A DNA stretch of 64,000 nucleotides from Zoroaster sp. YZ-2022. Its lineage: Eukaryota > Echinodermata > Asteroidea > Forcipulatida > Zoroasteridae. The DNA lies in contig CM055822.1 in NCBI GenBank assembly GCA_029582265.1, positions 39,014,679-39,078,678 on the forward strand, read 5' to 3'. Positions 45,303-56,908 of this stretch are shown here, one piece after another. Below the pieces are notes generated by a model that was given only the letters and a program-made list of their open reading frames with translations, did not search any database and was not told the origin of the DNA. The stretch's first letter is position 1. Each line of letters opens with the position of its first letter. Made by a program: the position numbers and the translations under genes.

Positions 45303-45386
45303 GAGTTGTACCCCCAGTTCTTTTCAGAACTAATTACTACTCAATTGAGATTCCACATGGTGTCACCGCAATCAGTCTTACTTATC

Positions 45387-46045
45387 TTTGATGTTTTCCA
45401 AAATAAACTGTCTCTTTTGGGTGGCCCCTTTATTTGATACTTCTATTTCACAAAGTTCTATATCGAGAGGTGAAAGTGTTCTGATGCATTTTTTCGAACA
45501 ACAGTTTGACCGGTACGCATCTAATACATCTCTGGGTAGTTTTCTGTACCTCTGAGGTACGTGATGCGAATAAATGGGCGACTCAGAAACAGCACTGCTG
45601 CAGCTTGGTTTGCATGGAGTTGAGCATGAAATTACATCTGGTTCACACTCCTTACTTTCTTCTGTTTGACGTTGTTTAATCAATGAAGCTGATGATGAGT
45701 TACCATCAGATGAAAATGAATTGTCTGAATCTGAACACAATACTGGTTCGACGTCAGTCATAAACTACAATTCAGAGCCTCGGTATCAGTTAGAAAACTG
45801 CCTGAATTGTCTGAATCTGAACAAAGTACTGGTTCGACGTCAGTCAAGAAACTGCAGTTCAGAGACTCGTTTTCAGTTTGATGACTGCAGTATGGAGGCT
45901 CGGTGTCTATGTGCGAACTCAGGCTGGAACAGTTCAATGGTTCTCTGTCATTACAGTTCAAAACGTGTTGTTCTTCATCCAGATCTATTTGCTCTTCATG
46001 CAGGTTTTTGACAGGAATATCCATATCATGTTGATGTCTTAACAA
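45387..46045 (-). pseudogene. CxxKC-motif protein remnant, cut by Penelope element 2
   Basis: The minus frame begins at 46045 (MLRHQHDMDIPV). It has a Ser/Asp/Glu-rich part with repeated LNCS and TDVEPVLCSDSDN units, encoded by a short tandem duplication (about 45727-45850), and a one-base frameshift near 45763. It then reads RKLPRDVLDAYRSNCCSKKC and LSPLDIELCEIEVS, and ends QFILENI at the junction. The CCSKKC...l...QFILENI pattern is one I know from N-terminal regions of transposon-encoded proteins in invertebrates. Function unknown. The last residues and stop come from Penelope sequence. Confidence 0.5.
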
Positions 46046-46237
46046 TTAAATGTGTTGAATCTCTGGAAAGTATAAATATGGAACGTGAAAGTTACTCATT
46101 TAGGGTTTTATATATATTTATTGATAGTTGGATTTATTTTAATTGTTTGTTCAGCATTTCGGCACAACCAGCATGGTATTACCAATAACTTTATATGGTA
46201 TGAATCATTTCAGAAATACATCTACATTTACAATTAA

Positions 46238-48646
46238 CCCTTTCAACCCCATTGTGCCATATTGGCTCAATATTGTATGGGTACCGTGGTAGTCTTTTGG
46301 CACGCGAAAACAATTCTCATTTGTTCCCGGTGAGCCCCTGTGGCACGTCGGTAACACCTGTTTTAGGAAAATGTCAATAGCGCCCTCAATTGACAAGTGT
46401 TTTCTGATTGGCTGAAAAAGGACGCCCGCGAGCTTTTGCATGCCATTGATAGCTATGGACGCCGATCGAAGTGCACACATTTTGGAAGAAATCTTCGCAG
46501 ATAGTTGGGTCAGATATGTCTTCTGACGAGGATTATACACCGGAATCGGATGATAGTGAAGAGGAATGCGTCCCGACATCATCATCATCATCGGAAAAGC
46601 CAAACTACCGGTCTGGTTGGTGTGAAACTAACGCAATACACGAAGAAACCCATGCAATTCAGTGGAAACAGGGGAACTACTGAAGATTTGAGTAACTGTA
46701 CACCTTTACAAATTTGTCAACTGTACTTCTGTCAAGCCACCTGGGAGCTGATGGCGACGGAGACAAATCGATATGCTGAGCAAACTTTGCCTGCAAACCC
46801 AACCAATCGTCAGTCTGCTTGGACTCCAACAAATATTCCCGAAATGATGGCATCTGTGGCATTATTACTTTGCATGGGCATCAAACAAAGGCCTCGATAC
46901 AGCATGCACTGGTCCATGTCAGATGTCCTTCGAAGTCCGGTATATCCGTCATCTATGTCCCGCAACAGATTCACTGCAAAATTTAGATTTTTCACCTAGC
47001 CAACAACAGAGCTCAAGTCGACAGCCCTGCCGACAAACTGGCAAAACTTCGCCCTTTACTCCGACATTGTACTGCCAACCTTTCTCAAAATATACAGCCC
47101 TGACGAAACCTCTCCACCAGACGAGAGTATGGTGAAGTTTAAAGGACGACTGAGCTTTAAAAGCACTTACCGCGAAAGGCCAACAAGTGGGGACTGAAAT
47201 GCTTCTCTTTAAATGAGTCCGAATCCGGATATACGTGTGCTTGGAAGATGTCTCACAGGGTCTCGGCCCATACAGCAACAATTCAACCCTCCACTGTGCA
47301 TGCTGCAACCATGGCAACACACCATCCATCCGTTCTTCATGCACCAGGCCAGGTTGTCTTGGATCTAGTGAAAGGACTGGAACACAAGGGTCATGTCATT
47401 TTCATGGATAATTGGTACAATAGCCCAGCTCTGGTCTCCAAGTTATCACAGCTAGGATTTGGAGTTTGTGGAACTGTGCCCTACACACACAAGGAATTTC
47501 TGATTTTGCTAATCCCAAAGTTCCCAATGAAAAAACAGAAGACCCCCGGTTTTATAATAGCAGCAGGCCAACTTTGCGTCGTCTGGCAAGACACAAAGCG
47601 CGTAACTCTCTTTGACAAATTACGGAATTGCAGTGTCACCACTAAGCAGATTCGTAGTAAAACAGTTTAACCGGACATCGCGAGATTAAAAACCTTCTAT
47701 AGTTTGCGATTACAATAATTACATGGGGGGAACTGATCTGGCAGCACAAATTCTGCAGTATTACTCTCATCCGCACAGAACAATGAAATGGTGGAAAAGA
47801 GTATTCGTAAACATTCTTGACATCTGCTTTCTGAATGCTACTGTGGTATACAACACCATACCTACAAACCATCACCTTTCCAATTTGGATTTTAGGGTAA
47901 AGGTCATCGAAGAACTTGTATCCACCTGGAAGTACAACCCCGTACAGCATGCAAGCCAACTTCCATGTTCGTCCAGGCCCTTTTCATGTCAACACTATCC
48001 TGGAAAGAATGTCTCTAGCAAAAAACGTGACTGTGTTGTTTGTAGTACGAGGGCAAAGAGAACACAAACGCGTATGATCTGTAAACAGTGTAATAAGCCA
48101 ATGTGTTGTTCCCTCGTTTTGAGAATTTTCATACCCAATGATCTGTCTGTGCCCAACTACTTTTGATTGTATGCATGTGATTATTTAATTTCATTTTTCC
48201 CCCTGTTTCAATGTTGATGTGATGCAAGCACACCGCAAGCCCAGATTTTCCAACATTGAACGGGGGGGGGGGGGGCTGGAAGGGTTCAGGAATGGGTTCA
48301 AGTCCCTGTTCAGTCTTTTGCTCAAACAAAATAGATTAAAACATTGTACATTCAGTTTCCTTTCTGTATAAGTCACATAATACTTAATAAACCCCAATAA
48401 CAGTGTTTTGCCATTTTAATGTAGGTCAACATAATTGGTCTTTTATTATAAAGTTGATTTCATGGCTGTGAGAGTAATTCATTATGACACCTATGTTAAC
48501 AATAGAGAAATTTACGTGTGTATCAACATGTGAGGGCGCTATACAATGAAACTTGCCAAAAGTCATGTGGTAACCAAGTAGACATGAAAAGAAATGAGTG
48601 TGGTACCCAAGGCATAATTGAAAAATTGGTCTTGGTACTGAAAGGG
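46238..48646 (+). mobile_element. Complete piggyBac-family transposon
   Basis: TTAA flanks both ends (46234-46237 and 48647-48650). The termini are CCCTTTCAACCCC on the left and, inverted, CCCTTTCAGTACC on the right. The 2409-base interior carries one transposase gene. TTAA target and CCC-start termini are diagnostic of piggyBac. Confidence 0.93.
46516..48166 (+). pseudogene. piggyBac transposase, frameshifted
   Basis: ATG at 46516 opens an acidic N-terminus (MSSDEDYTPESDDSEEE). After a frameshift near 46670 comes the DDE_Tnp_1_7 domain: LMATETNRYAEQ, MGIKQRPRYSMHWS, MSRNRF. Further shifts fall near 46990 and 47090. The three catalytic Asp are present in PPDESMVKFKG, FMDNWYNSP and YMGGTDL. 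GLKCFSLNESESGYT and VLDLVKGL also match the family. The C-terminus keeps a Cys-rich zinc module (DCVVC...CKQCNKPMCC) and stops at 48164-48166. Intact, it would excise and reinsert at TTAA. With several frameshifts and a stop near 47100 it is inactive. Confidence 0.9.
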
Positions 48647-48649
48647 TTA

Positions 48650-49800
48650 AGCAATACACGGAAATGATACGTTATCATTGGTGACCGTTGTGTACACTAA
48701 TGTACCATTCATGGCATCTTAGTTCCGGCCCTTTGTCCTGGCTTTGTCTATCAATGGAGATGCTCTACTGAGGTTGATTTTATATCATACAGCCCTTGAT
48801 TAAAACTGCTGGAAGTTAATATCTAGCGGAAATGTTGATCAACATTTCTCAGATAAATGAAAAATCGACCAGCACAACGACTCGACACATCCAAAGTTTG
48901 TTTTTAGGACATCAACTCAAAAACAAACAGCATGCAGTGCGTCGGGTCGGGTAAACCGTTAATAGTTTGCGTGACTCGGATCAGGGTCACTCAGTGTGCA
49001 TGTTTGCTTATCAGCTGCTATAGTTAACCGCAAATAGTGATCCGGAGGTCAGGCTAGCCACCTCAACAGATGAGTGTGCCCACTAAAGTCTTTAAGATCA
49101 TCATCATTAGTTTTTTGCCGTATCAGCAATACAGATAGAAATATAATACAAATAATATTGGAATGGAAAATGACAAATTACATCACTGTGCGCTCTGAAA
49201 GAAGCTTTTTACATTGTAAATATTAAATATCATATTTGTTTTTAAATTGAACTATGCAAAAACGGTTAAAAACATTTAAAATTTTCGTTCAGCCAAACAT
49301 TTACAATTTATATTGAGACATGTGAATTGTTTTTTGTTTGTTTGTTTGTTTTGGTTTTTTGTCATTAAAAGTACAGCTTCACTGTAACTCTGAAGATAAA
49401 TAATGACGTTACGCGAGAAACTATTTACAGATAATGCTGATAAAAATGTTGCCAATGATCCAAAGAACTAGTCTAGATTTACCAATAATTTGTTTACCTT
49501 TGTGATTTGCACGAACAATTAACATTGGCAATCAGCAATAAAATGCAAAACCACCAAAGGTAACGACCAACTAAGTAACTTAACTTTTTCATAATAAATA
49601 TTTTGCACAGCCTCTCAATATACCAATAAAGAGAGCAACATCATACATCAATCAAGTTGTTTTAAATATGGCCGGCAGCCCCGGAGACGGAAAAGGTTTC
49701 CTTGCACAATAGCCGCACTGGCTTTCCTCCACAACTTACTCTACGCTCAATAATTTAAACTCAAATACAAAACCGAGTAGAACATTTTGGACATAATATT
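48650..49800. other. No gene seen
   Basis: AT-rich sequence with no supported coding frame. TTTG repeats lie near 49333-49352. Confidence 0.45.
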
Positions 49801-49802
49801 TT

Positions 49803-49878
49803 GGACTTATATAGCGCACGTATCCACCAAACTAGTGCTCAAGGCGCATTATAAGGAATGACAAAAAAAAAAAAAAAA
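49803..49878 (-). repeat. SINE-tail-like repeat with poly(A)
   Basis: The minus strand reads AATGCGCCTTGAGCACTAG and TTTGGTGGATACGTGCGCTA, matching 63271-63331. A poly(A) run follows on the plus strand. Confidence 0.55.
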
Positions 49879-49879
49879 A

Positions 49880-51540
49880 TAACACAAAATACAAAAAAAG
49901 TAACGTAGCCTCTACCTACGAGAATGACATTTTAAACGATAGTTAATTTTTAATAGTGTGTTCCTTTGTTTACATACAGATGATGAATCATGCATCCGAA
50001 AGCGAAAGTACAAGTAAACAAGTATCGATCCTCTTGAGAATTGCTTTCATTTAAAACAGAAATTGTTATATAGAATAAAAAATAGGTAGCATTTTGTTTT
50101 ATCAGAAATGTGAACACATACCGGTATTGTGATGAAATTTTCACAGATTATATTTGTTATATTTTTGTGTAAAGTGGATGATTGGAATAAACGTACGGTT
50201 AGTAAATGCTAAAACCAAAAACATGAACATTTACAAAAAGCTGTGTTTCTCAACACGTTTTCTGAAAAAATAATGTTTTTCACACTTTCTCTTGTGACTT
50301 TACTTCGACATTGCTCTGACAATTTCATAAATGGATATATTTTTTTCAAACATTCAAACACATAATTATGTAGACCCTGAAGTGTTTAAAACCAACAATG
50401 TCAAGCAACAATATTTGGTTTAACATTGAGTTAAATTTGGACAACTGAGGGCGCCCCTTTAGTCTGAACCCAATATTATTAATACTACGCTCTACGGTTA
50501 ACTGTATGTGGATGTCAGACTACTATCCGTAACCTATTAAGAATCGTTGCAGTTTATTACCAGTGCTATCCTTATAGAGAATACCTGACAAAAAGATAAT
50601 ACATTAACAAAAATACTAAATAAAAAATAAACATGAAGTTTTCATATTAATATTGATTACTATTTCTTTCTGAGTGTGAATTATATTATGCAGATTTCAA
50701 ATTATTAAGTATTTTGATCGCCATATCTCCATGACAAGAAATGCCAAGACATGACATGAACTGACATTTAAAACAATAATTAATTTGTCAAATGATGGCT
50801 GCAATTTTTTCTGTTATTTTCTTTTTTTGTATATATAAAAAATAATAGTTTACCCTGAATGACGCACCTAAGGTTATAATCAACTGGACAGTAACTTACA
50901 AATGAAATTAGCACTTTGTTTCAGTTTAGGATTCTCTTGTAAAATGCTGAATTTCAATACGTGATCCGATGATATGAGTGGACGCCTTGAGCGCCGTTTT
51001 TTTGAGACGCACAGAATTTTGGTCATCAAAAAATTCATCTTGGTATAATGAATCACACCCAAACTGTTAAAGTTGATGGGGGCACAGAAAATGTACCCAA
51101 GAAAACAGTTGAATCATGTTTCATCTTATTCCAAATGGTTGTAAAATTGTTTTTAATCTTGAAAATAAAATATTGTTTTAGATTTTTAAAATAAAATGGT
51201 ATAATTTGGAGAATCTCTCACAACTTTTCATCAATATTTTTTAAAGACCAATAAAATGGAAGGTGGTTAAAAGTTTTGCAAAAAGTACTTTAAACCTTTG
51301 AAATGTGTAAAAATTATGTTAACATTTTGTCAAATAAAAGATTTCTTTTCATATAATCATAATATTAATGTTTCATTTTCTCAATAATTTTCCACTGCCG
51401 ACGAAATAAACACCAACGAAGTAAGTAGTCTTTGTTCGCTTCTTCTCTAAGGAATGTGTTCATTTTGAGGATTTGCATTTCTTTGAAAAATCAATGCAAA
51501 TGCAAAAGCATTCATATATTTTGGTTTCCACATACAATAT
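49880..51540. other. No gene seen
   Basis: AT-rich sequence. Short open frames lack homology or splice context. Confidence 0.45.
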
Positions 51541-51577
51541 AGGTTCATAGGTTCATATAGGTTCATAGGTTCATTTA
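51541..51577 (-). repeat. 8-base repeat tail of the LINE
   Basis: The minus strand reads ATGAACCT units (four copies, two followed by an extra AT). Short 8-base 3' repeats are typical of CR1-type LINE ends. Confidence 0.7.
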
Positions 51578-54500
51578 TTTTCCACAGTATCAAAACAGTA
51601 ATGACAATATCAATCAAGAAAAGTCAAGTACAAGAAAACGATATTACTGAAAAAATTTAAGAATAGATACAAAGCAAAAGTGATACTGCGGAGGGATCCA
51701 TTTATGAAGCAAAGCTTGTAGGCAATGGTCCCTTGATAACATGCACGCGCATTGAGACAGAGATAAAAATAAAGTTGAATGAACCATGAAGGCCCGTGGT
51801 CAAGCCACCTGTGAACCAAATATAAAAGTGGGTCTCAATGCACATGCATGTTCACAAAGAAAAACAACAATTACTAAACCAACAATGGACTAACACAGAC
51901 AAAGGACAACAACTACACAGACGGTCTTGAAAGGTCAGGTAATATGGATTAGAATGTACAAGTATACTGTAGAACACTCATTAACCATAAGATTCCAATG
52001 TAACAGATTTAAAGACACGTTTAAATATACATATATTTTTGGAACCTTTAAGTTGCTCATTAAACGTATTCCAAAGCATTGGTCCCTCAAATTTAATTGT
52101 TTTATGAGCTAGAGCAGTGCGGGTATAGGGAATGTGAAAATTAGAAACTTGGCGGGTGAAATGTGAATGTATTTCAGAATTAAGAGAAAACATTTTTTTT
52201 TATAGACGCAGGTAACTTTGCACGGGTAAGCTGATACACGAGGGACCCAAGCTGAAGGCGATAGATATCCTATCCTAAAGTCCTATGTTAAAAAAAGAGG
52301 TTCTGTATGTGCATTAAATTCTGCAAAATTAATAACACGAAGGGCCCGTTTTTATAAGAGGAGGAGTCTATTAAGATTAGCAGCAGAACTAGCTCCCATA
52401 CAAGTATCCCATAGTTGAGGTAAGAAACAATCAAAGTATTATAAAGGGAATTAAGTACCAGTCCAGGGAGAAAATGTTTGATCCCTTTGATTACACCAAT
52501 ATTTCTAGCAATAATTTGACAAATGTAATCAATATGACTATTCCATTTGAGTCCACGGTCAACAAAAATTCCCAAAAACTTACAACAATCAGTTTTAGTT
52601 ATGATTGAGTCATTAATCTTAACATCACATGGAACGTCACACTGGCCGAGTTGCTGAATAACATATAGTTAGTTTTGGCAATATTAAGGGACAATTTATT
52701 GACCGTAAACCAGTTAGCAATAAGTTTAAGCTCATTATTAATAGTCTGTACAAGATAATTAAGGTTGCTATGAGAAAAGAATACATTTGAGTCATCAGCA
52801 AACAATGTAAATGAGAGCACACTAGATGAATTAGTAAAATCATTAATGTATAAAATAAAGAGCAACGGCCCTAGAATTGATCCTTGTGGTATGCCATATG
52901 TAAGGATGTCAGAATCTGAATTTATGCCATTGATGGATACATATTGGTCTATCTGAGAGATAGCTCCTAAACCACCTAAGGAAAATCTCGAATACCATAG
53001 TAAGAAAGTTTATACAATAATATTTGATGGTCTACCGTATCAAAAGCTTTTTAAAGGTCGAGGAATATCCCCAGAGTATGTCTGGAGTTACCGATTGCAT
53101 TAGAAACTTTATCAATAAAATCAAGAAGTGCATGAATAGTTGAATGTTTAGTTCGGAAACCAAATTGTGAATTAGTCAAAATATCAAACTTATCCAAAAA
53201 CTTGATGGTGGGGGAGACAAACACATTTTTTCAAAATCTTTGAAAACATGAAAGAATAGAGATAGGTCTATAATTATTAATACAATAACGATCGCCCTTT
53301 TAAAACTGAATGACTTTGGCAATGTTTAATTGTGATGGAACAATGCTGGTAATAAAGGAAGCGTTGACAATATGCAAGAGGTTTATATATAGCAGAGATC
53401 GACTTCTTAATAATAGAAATATTAATTAAGTCATGACCAGAGCTTTTTTTGTTTGTAAATTGTTCACAATATCTATAATCTCAAATTCATTAACTGGGGT
53501 AAAAAAGAAAGAGTTAGAATTAGGGTTAGACATATAATCAGTAAAGCTAACAGATGAGTGCTATTTGGATGAATGTTGTCAGCAAGTTTAGGACCAATGT
53601 TGATAAAGTAATTATTAAAGTGATTAGCAATTTGGTCAGGATCATCAATTAGTTTACCATTAACAAAAATACTGTTTATACTGCGAGAAGAATTATTTTG
53701 ATTCAGAACAGAATTAATGACCTTCCAAGTATTGCGAATGTTGTTCTTTTCTTTTTCAAACTGAAGAGAATAGTAATTTTTCTTGGATAAACGTAGGACA
53801 CTAGTCAAGGTATGTTTATACTTTGTGTACTTGCGTTTATGGGAAATTGAGGGATTAGACAAGTACTGCCGATACAATTTATTTTTTTCTTAATAGATCT
53901 AAGGAGGGAATGTGTAATCCAAGGTGTACTTGAGTTGTGTTTAGCTTTGGTATTGTTATTTTGACGTACTAATAGCGGGAATATTTGATCATACAGAAAA
54001 ATTACTAAACTATCCAAAATGTATGTATATGTATGCAGTATCAGGATTATTACAACTGAAAACGTTTGTCCAATCAAAAGTGTGTGTCATTCAAGAAATT
54101 ATCAAAGTTCACCCCAGAAAGATTAGCGAGAAAAAGAATAAGTATTATTGCGATTGTGAGGAAGGGCTAGAGTTGGGGAGACTGTATAAACATAAAAAAT
54201 TTGGCAAGGATCTGAAATATCGGAAATTAAATACCAGAATTAGATGATGGAACAATATTTGATAAAGAAATTATCAGTGTAGTGGAAAGTATCAGTACGT
54301 ATGAACATACCAATTTGAGGAGAAAGGAATGAGATGTAATAAATCGTCCGATAGCGAAGGACTGGGAGCTTGAATTGGTATAATTAAGTAAATTAATATT
54401 GAAATCCCCAGGGAAAATTATACAGGACTTACTATCCTGATAAACAACATGAGAACATATCATTTGAAAAGTGCTATGAATTCATCGTGAATTCATCAGA

Positions 54501-54600
54501 ATTTGCTTTATATAAGCAACACCTGCAATGATGTTTTTGTATTTGGAATACAAATTTCAACAAATAGTGACCTCAAGAGAGGTCATCTGAAAATTTTAAA
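51541..54600 (-). pseudogene. CR1/L2-like LINE ORF2 remnant (APE endonuclease and RT)
   Basis: Reading down the minus strand: PGDFNINLLNYTNSS near 54410 (endonuclease); STPWITHSLLRSIKKK near 53920; YTKYKHTLTSVLRLSKKNYY and NTWKVINSVLNQN (53870-53700); NNYRPISILS (53280); NSQFGFRTKHSTIHALLDFI and GIFLDL-KAFDTVDH (53170-53030); YGIPQGSILGPLLFILYIND (near 52880); LFADDSNVFFS (52800); the thumb FLGIFVDRGLKWNSHIDYIC (52560); and a C-terminal LWNTFNEQLKGS (52080). In-frame stops and at least five frameshifts are present. It is 5' truncated in the endonuclease and has a repeat tail. RT class is firm, the exact clade is not. Confidence 0.85.
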
Positions 54601-54609
54601 ATCTTTCTG

Positions 54610-55057
54610 ACAACCAATATTCAGTTCACTTGAAACATGAAACCACTCCACCACCAGCCTTGGTGCCCCCTCAGTTCCATATTCACAATGAGCCTGGCAA
54701 ACCAAGCCAAAAATATTAACTGGGGAACTGATTTGAGCCAAGTTTCAGAAAGTGTACAACAGGAAAAATTTATAATTTTAATAAATAAATAGCTCAAGCG
54801 GATGTTGACGGCACAGAAAAAATAAAATCATGAAGTTCGTGAAAAAAATTGAGAGGTCATGTAAATCCTCACTCCAATGTAAATCATACAATTTCACACT
54901 GTGATTTTTATTTTTGTAACAAGTATTGACGTAGATAAGTTTATGCAAACCATTAATACGCTTTTCATAGTTTTGTACAGGCTGTTTTTCCGGTAAATGC
55001 TAGCCAGCCAAAAGGTAAAGTGCGTCATTTCAACGAGTGCGGCGAATTACGTAAATG

Positions 55058-55060
<3 letters not shown>
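54610..55060. other. No clear gene; possible LINE upstream remnant
   Basis: Low coding signal on either strand, AT-rich, leading into the AT repeats. Confidence 0.4.
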
Positions 55061-55377
<317 letters not shown>

Positions 55378-55424
55378 CGGATCCATGCTATATGAGATTC
55401 TAGCCGACATTAATTGTCATCGAA

Positions 55425-55640
55425 GCATGCTCGGTGGTGGAAGAGGATAGACGTCTGCACTAGTAAGTAGGCAGGTCGTGGGTTCGAATCCTGCTTGAGT
55501 CGCCTGTGTAGTTTTTCACAGACACTCCAGAAAGCACCGAGATGTGGGCGTGCTATACACACGGTTGGTGTGGGGCAAAATTAAATCAATTGTTTGTACT
55601 CCCGACGCATAAAATTTCACCAACCTATAAACCTATTTGA
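55425..55640 (+). repeat. Possible tRNA-derived SINE
   Basis: GGTGGTGGAAGAGGATAG resembles a pol III A box and GGGTTCGAATCC is a good B box 48 bases on. The stems do not form a full tRNA. A non-tRNA body follows (CACAGACACTCCAGAAAGC, GTACTCCCGACGC). Probably a SINE head with body, ending near the transposon-end repeat at 55650. Confidence 0.45.
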
Positions 55641-55649
55641 TGTTAAAAA

Positions 55650-55681
55650 TCCGGTGTTCCCTAAATTGTTTTGAGTAGTAT
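55650..55681. repeat. 32-base transposon-end-like repeat (right)
   Basis: Perfect inverse copy of 37144-37175. Confidence 0.7.
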
Positions 55682-55689
55682 ATTAACGT

Positions 55690-56408
55690 ACTTATGCAGT
55701 TAATACATGTACCGTACTTCGCTTAGTACGTTGTATTTCATGTATGTATCATAACAATTATATGTGAAAATTTCATCTCGTACAAAGGTGCTAAGAAATG
55801 TAATCTTGCTTAAATATGGTGGATTGACATATCGCATGATGTAACCACTTACATGAATTTAGTAGTAGCTATTGACTTTGTTTAGGGTGACCGACTTTAA
55901 ATAAAAAAATAAATAAATATATAAATAAAAAATAAATAAATAAATAATTGTTTTGGCCCTATATAGCTGGCAACGAGCGCAAAAGAACACACTCATAGGC
56001 AAAAAACATGATGATAATGTGGCTATGACACTTTACAAAAGATTGTAGTGTGTGAACCATCCCCATGTTAACAAACTTAACATTACTAGATCTTGGGCAA
56101 ATTTCAGACGGGTGGGAAAGGCAGGGGACCTCATCAGCTACGACACACGGTAATACTTTGGTTTATCTCAAGCAGGCAGAGTGTATATAATATTGGTATC
56201 TGGTCTCTAACAGGGCAGTTCGGAAGTTTTGTCTTACTTCTTCACTATTGTACTGCAAAAAATCTCATCTGGTGAATCTACTTGAAAGTTGGTCCAGATA
56301 AAATATTGGCATCAAGTATGAAATATAACTTGTTTCTTAAATAATCCAAAGGAATTTAATATCAGGGGTGCCAAAACATCGATGAATTGATACTAAAAAG
56401 AGGGATTC
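55690..56408. other. No gene; AAAT-rich tract
   Basis: Holds an (AAAT)n-like tract at about 55900-55948 and no coding signal. Confidence 0.45.
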
Positions 56409-56908
56409 NNNNNNNNNNNNNNNNNNNNNNNNNNNNNNNNNNNNNNNNNNNNNNNNNNNNNNNNNNNNNNNNNNNNNNNNNNNNNNNNNNNNNNNNNNNN
56501 NNNNNNNNNNNNNNNNNNNNNNNNNNNNNNNNNNNNNNNNNNNNNNNNNNNNNNNNNNNNNNNNNNNNNNNNNNNNNNNNNNNNNNNNNNNNNNNNNNNN
56601 NNNNNNNNNNNNNNNNNNNNNNNNNNNNNNNNNNNNNNNNNNNNNNNNNNNNNNNNNNNNNNNNNNNNNNNNNNNNNNNNNNNNNNNNNNNNNNNNNNNN
56701 NNNNNNNNNNNNNNNNNNNNNNNNNNNNNNNNNNNNNNNNNNNNNNNNNNNNNNNNNNNNNNNNNNNNNNNNNNNNNNNNNNNNNNNNNNNNNNNNNNNN
56801 NNNNNNNNNNNNNNNNNNNNNNNNNNNNNNNNNNNNNNNNNNNNNNNNNNNNNNNNNNNNNNNNNNNNNNNNNNNNNNNNNNNNNNNNNNNNNNNNNNNN
56901 NNNNNNNN
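56409..56908. other. Assembly gap (500 N) at edge of satellite
   Basis: Exactly 500 unresolved bases. Satellite monomers start immediately after, so the array probably extends into the gap. Confidence 1.

Larger units (their letters stand above)
43040..45386 (+). mobile_element. Penelope-like retroelement 2
   Basis: Contains RT, linker, GIY-YIG and the ribozyme-bearing tail. The 3' junction is at CTTACTTATC (45377-45386), where the neighbouring minus-strand gene remnant begins. The tail lacks the last ~35 bases present in element 1. The 5' limit is not resolved, and sequence before about 43371 has no convincing match. Confidence 0.85.

Noticed and set aside
46205..46603. 132-residue minus-strand frame
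   Set aside because: Antisense to the piggyBac left end and N-terminus; no homology.
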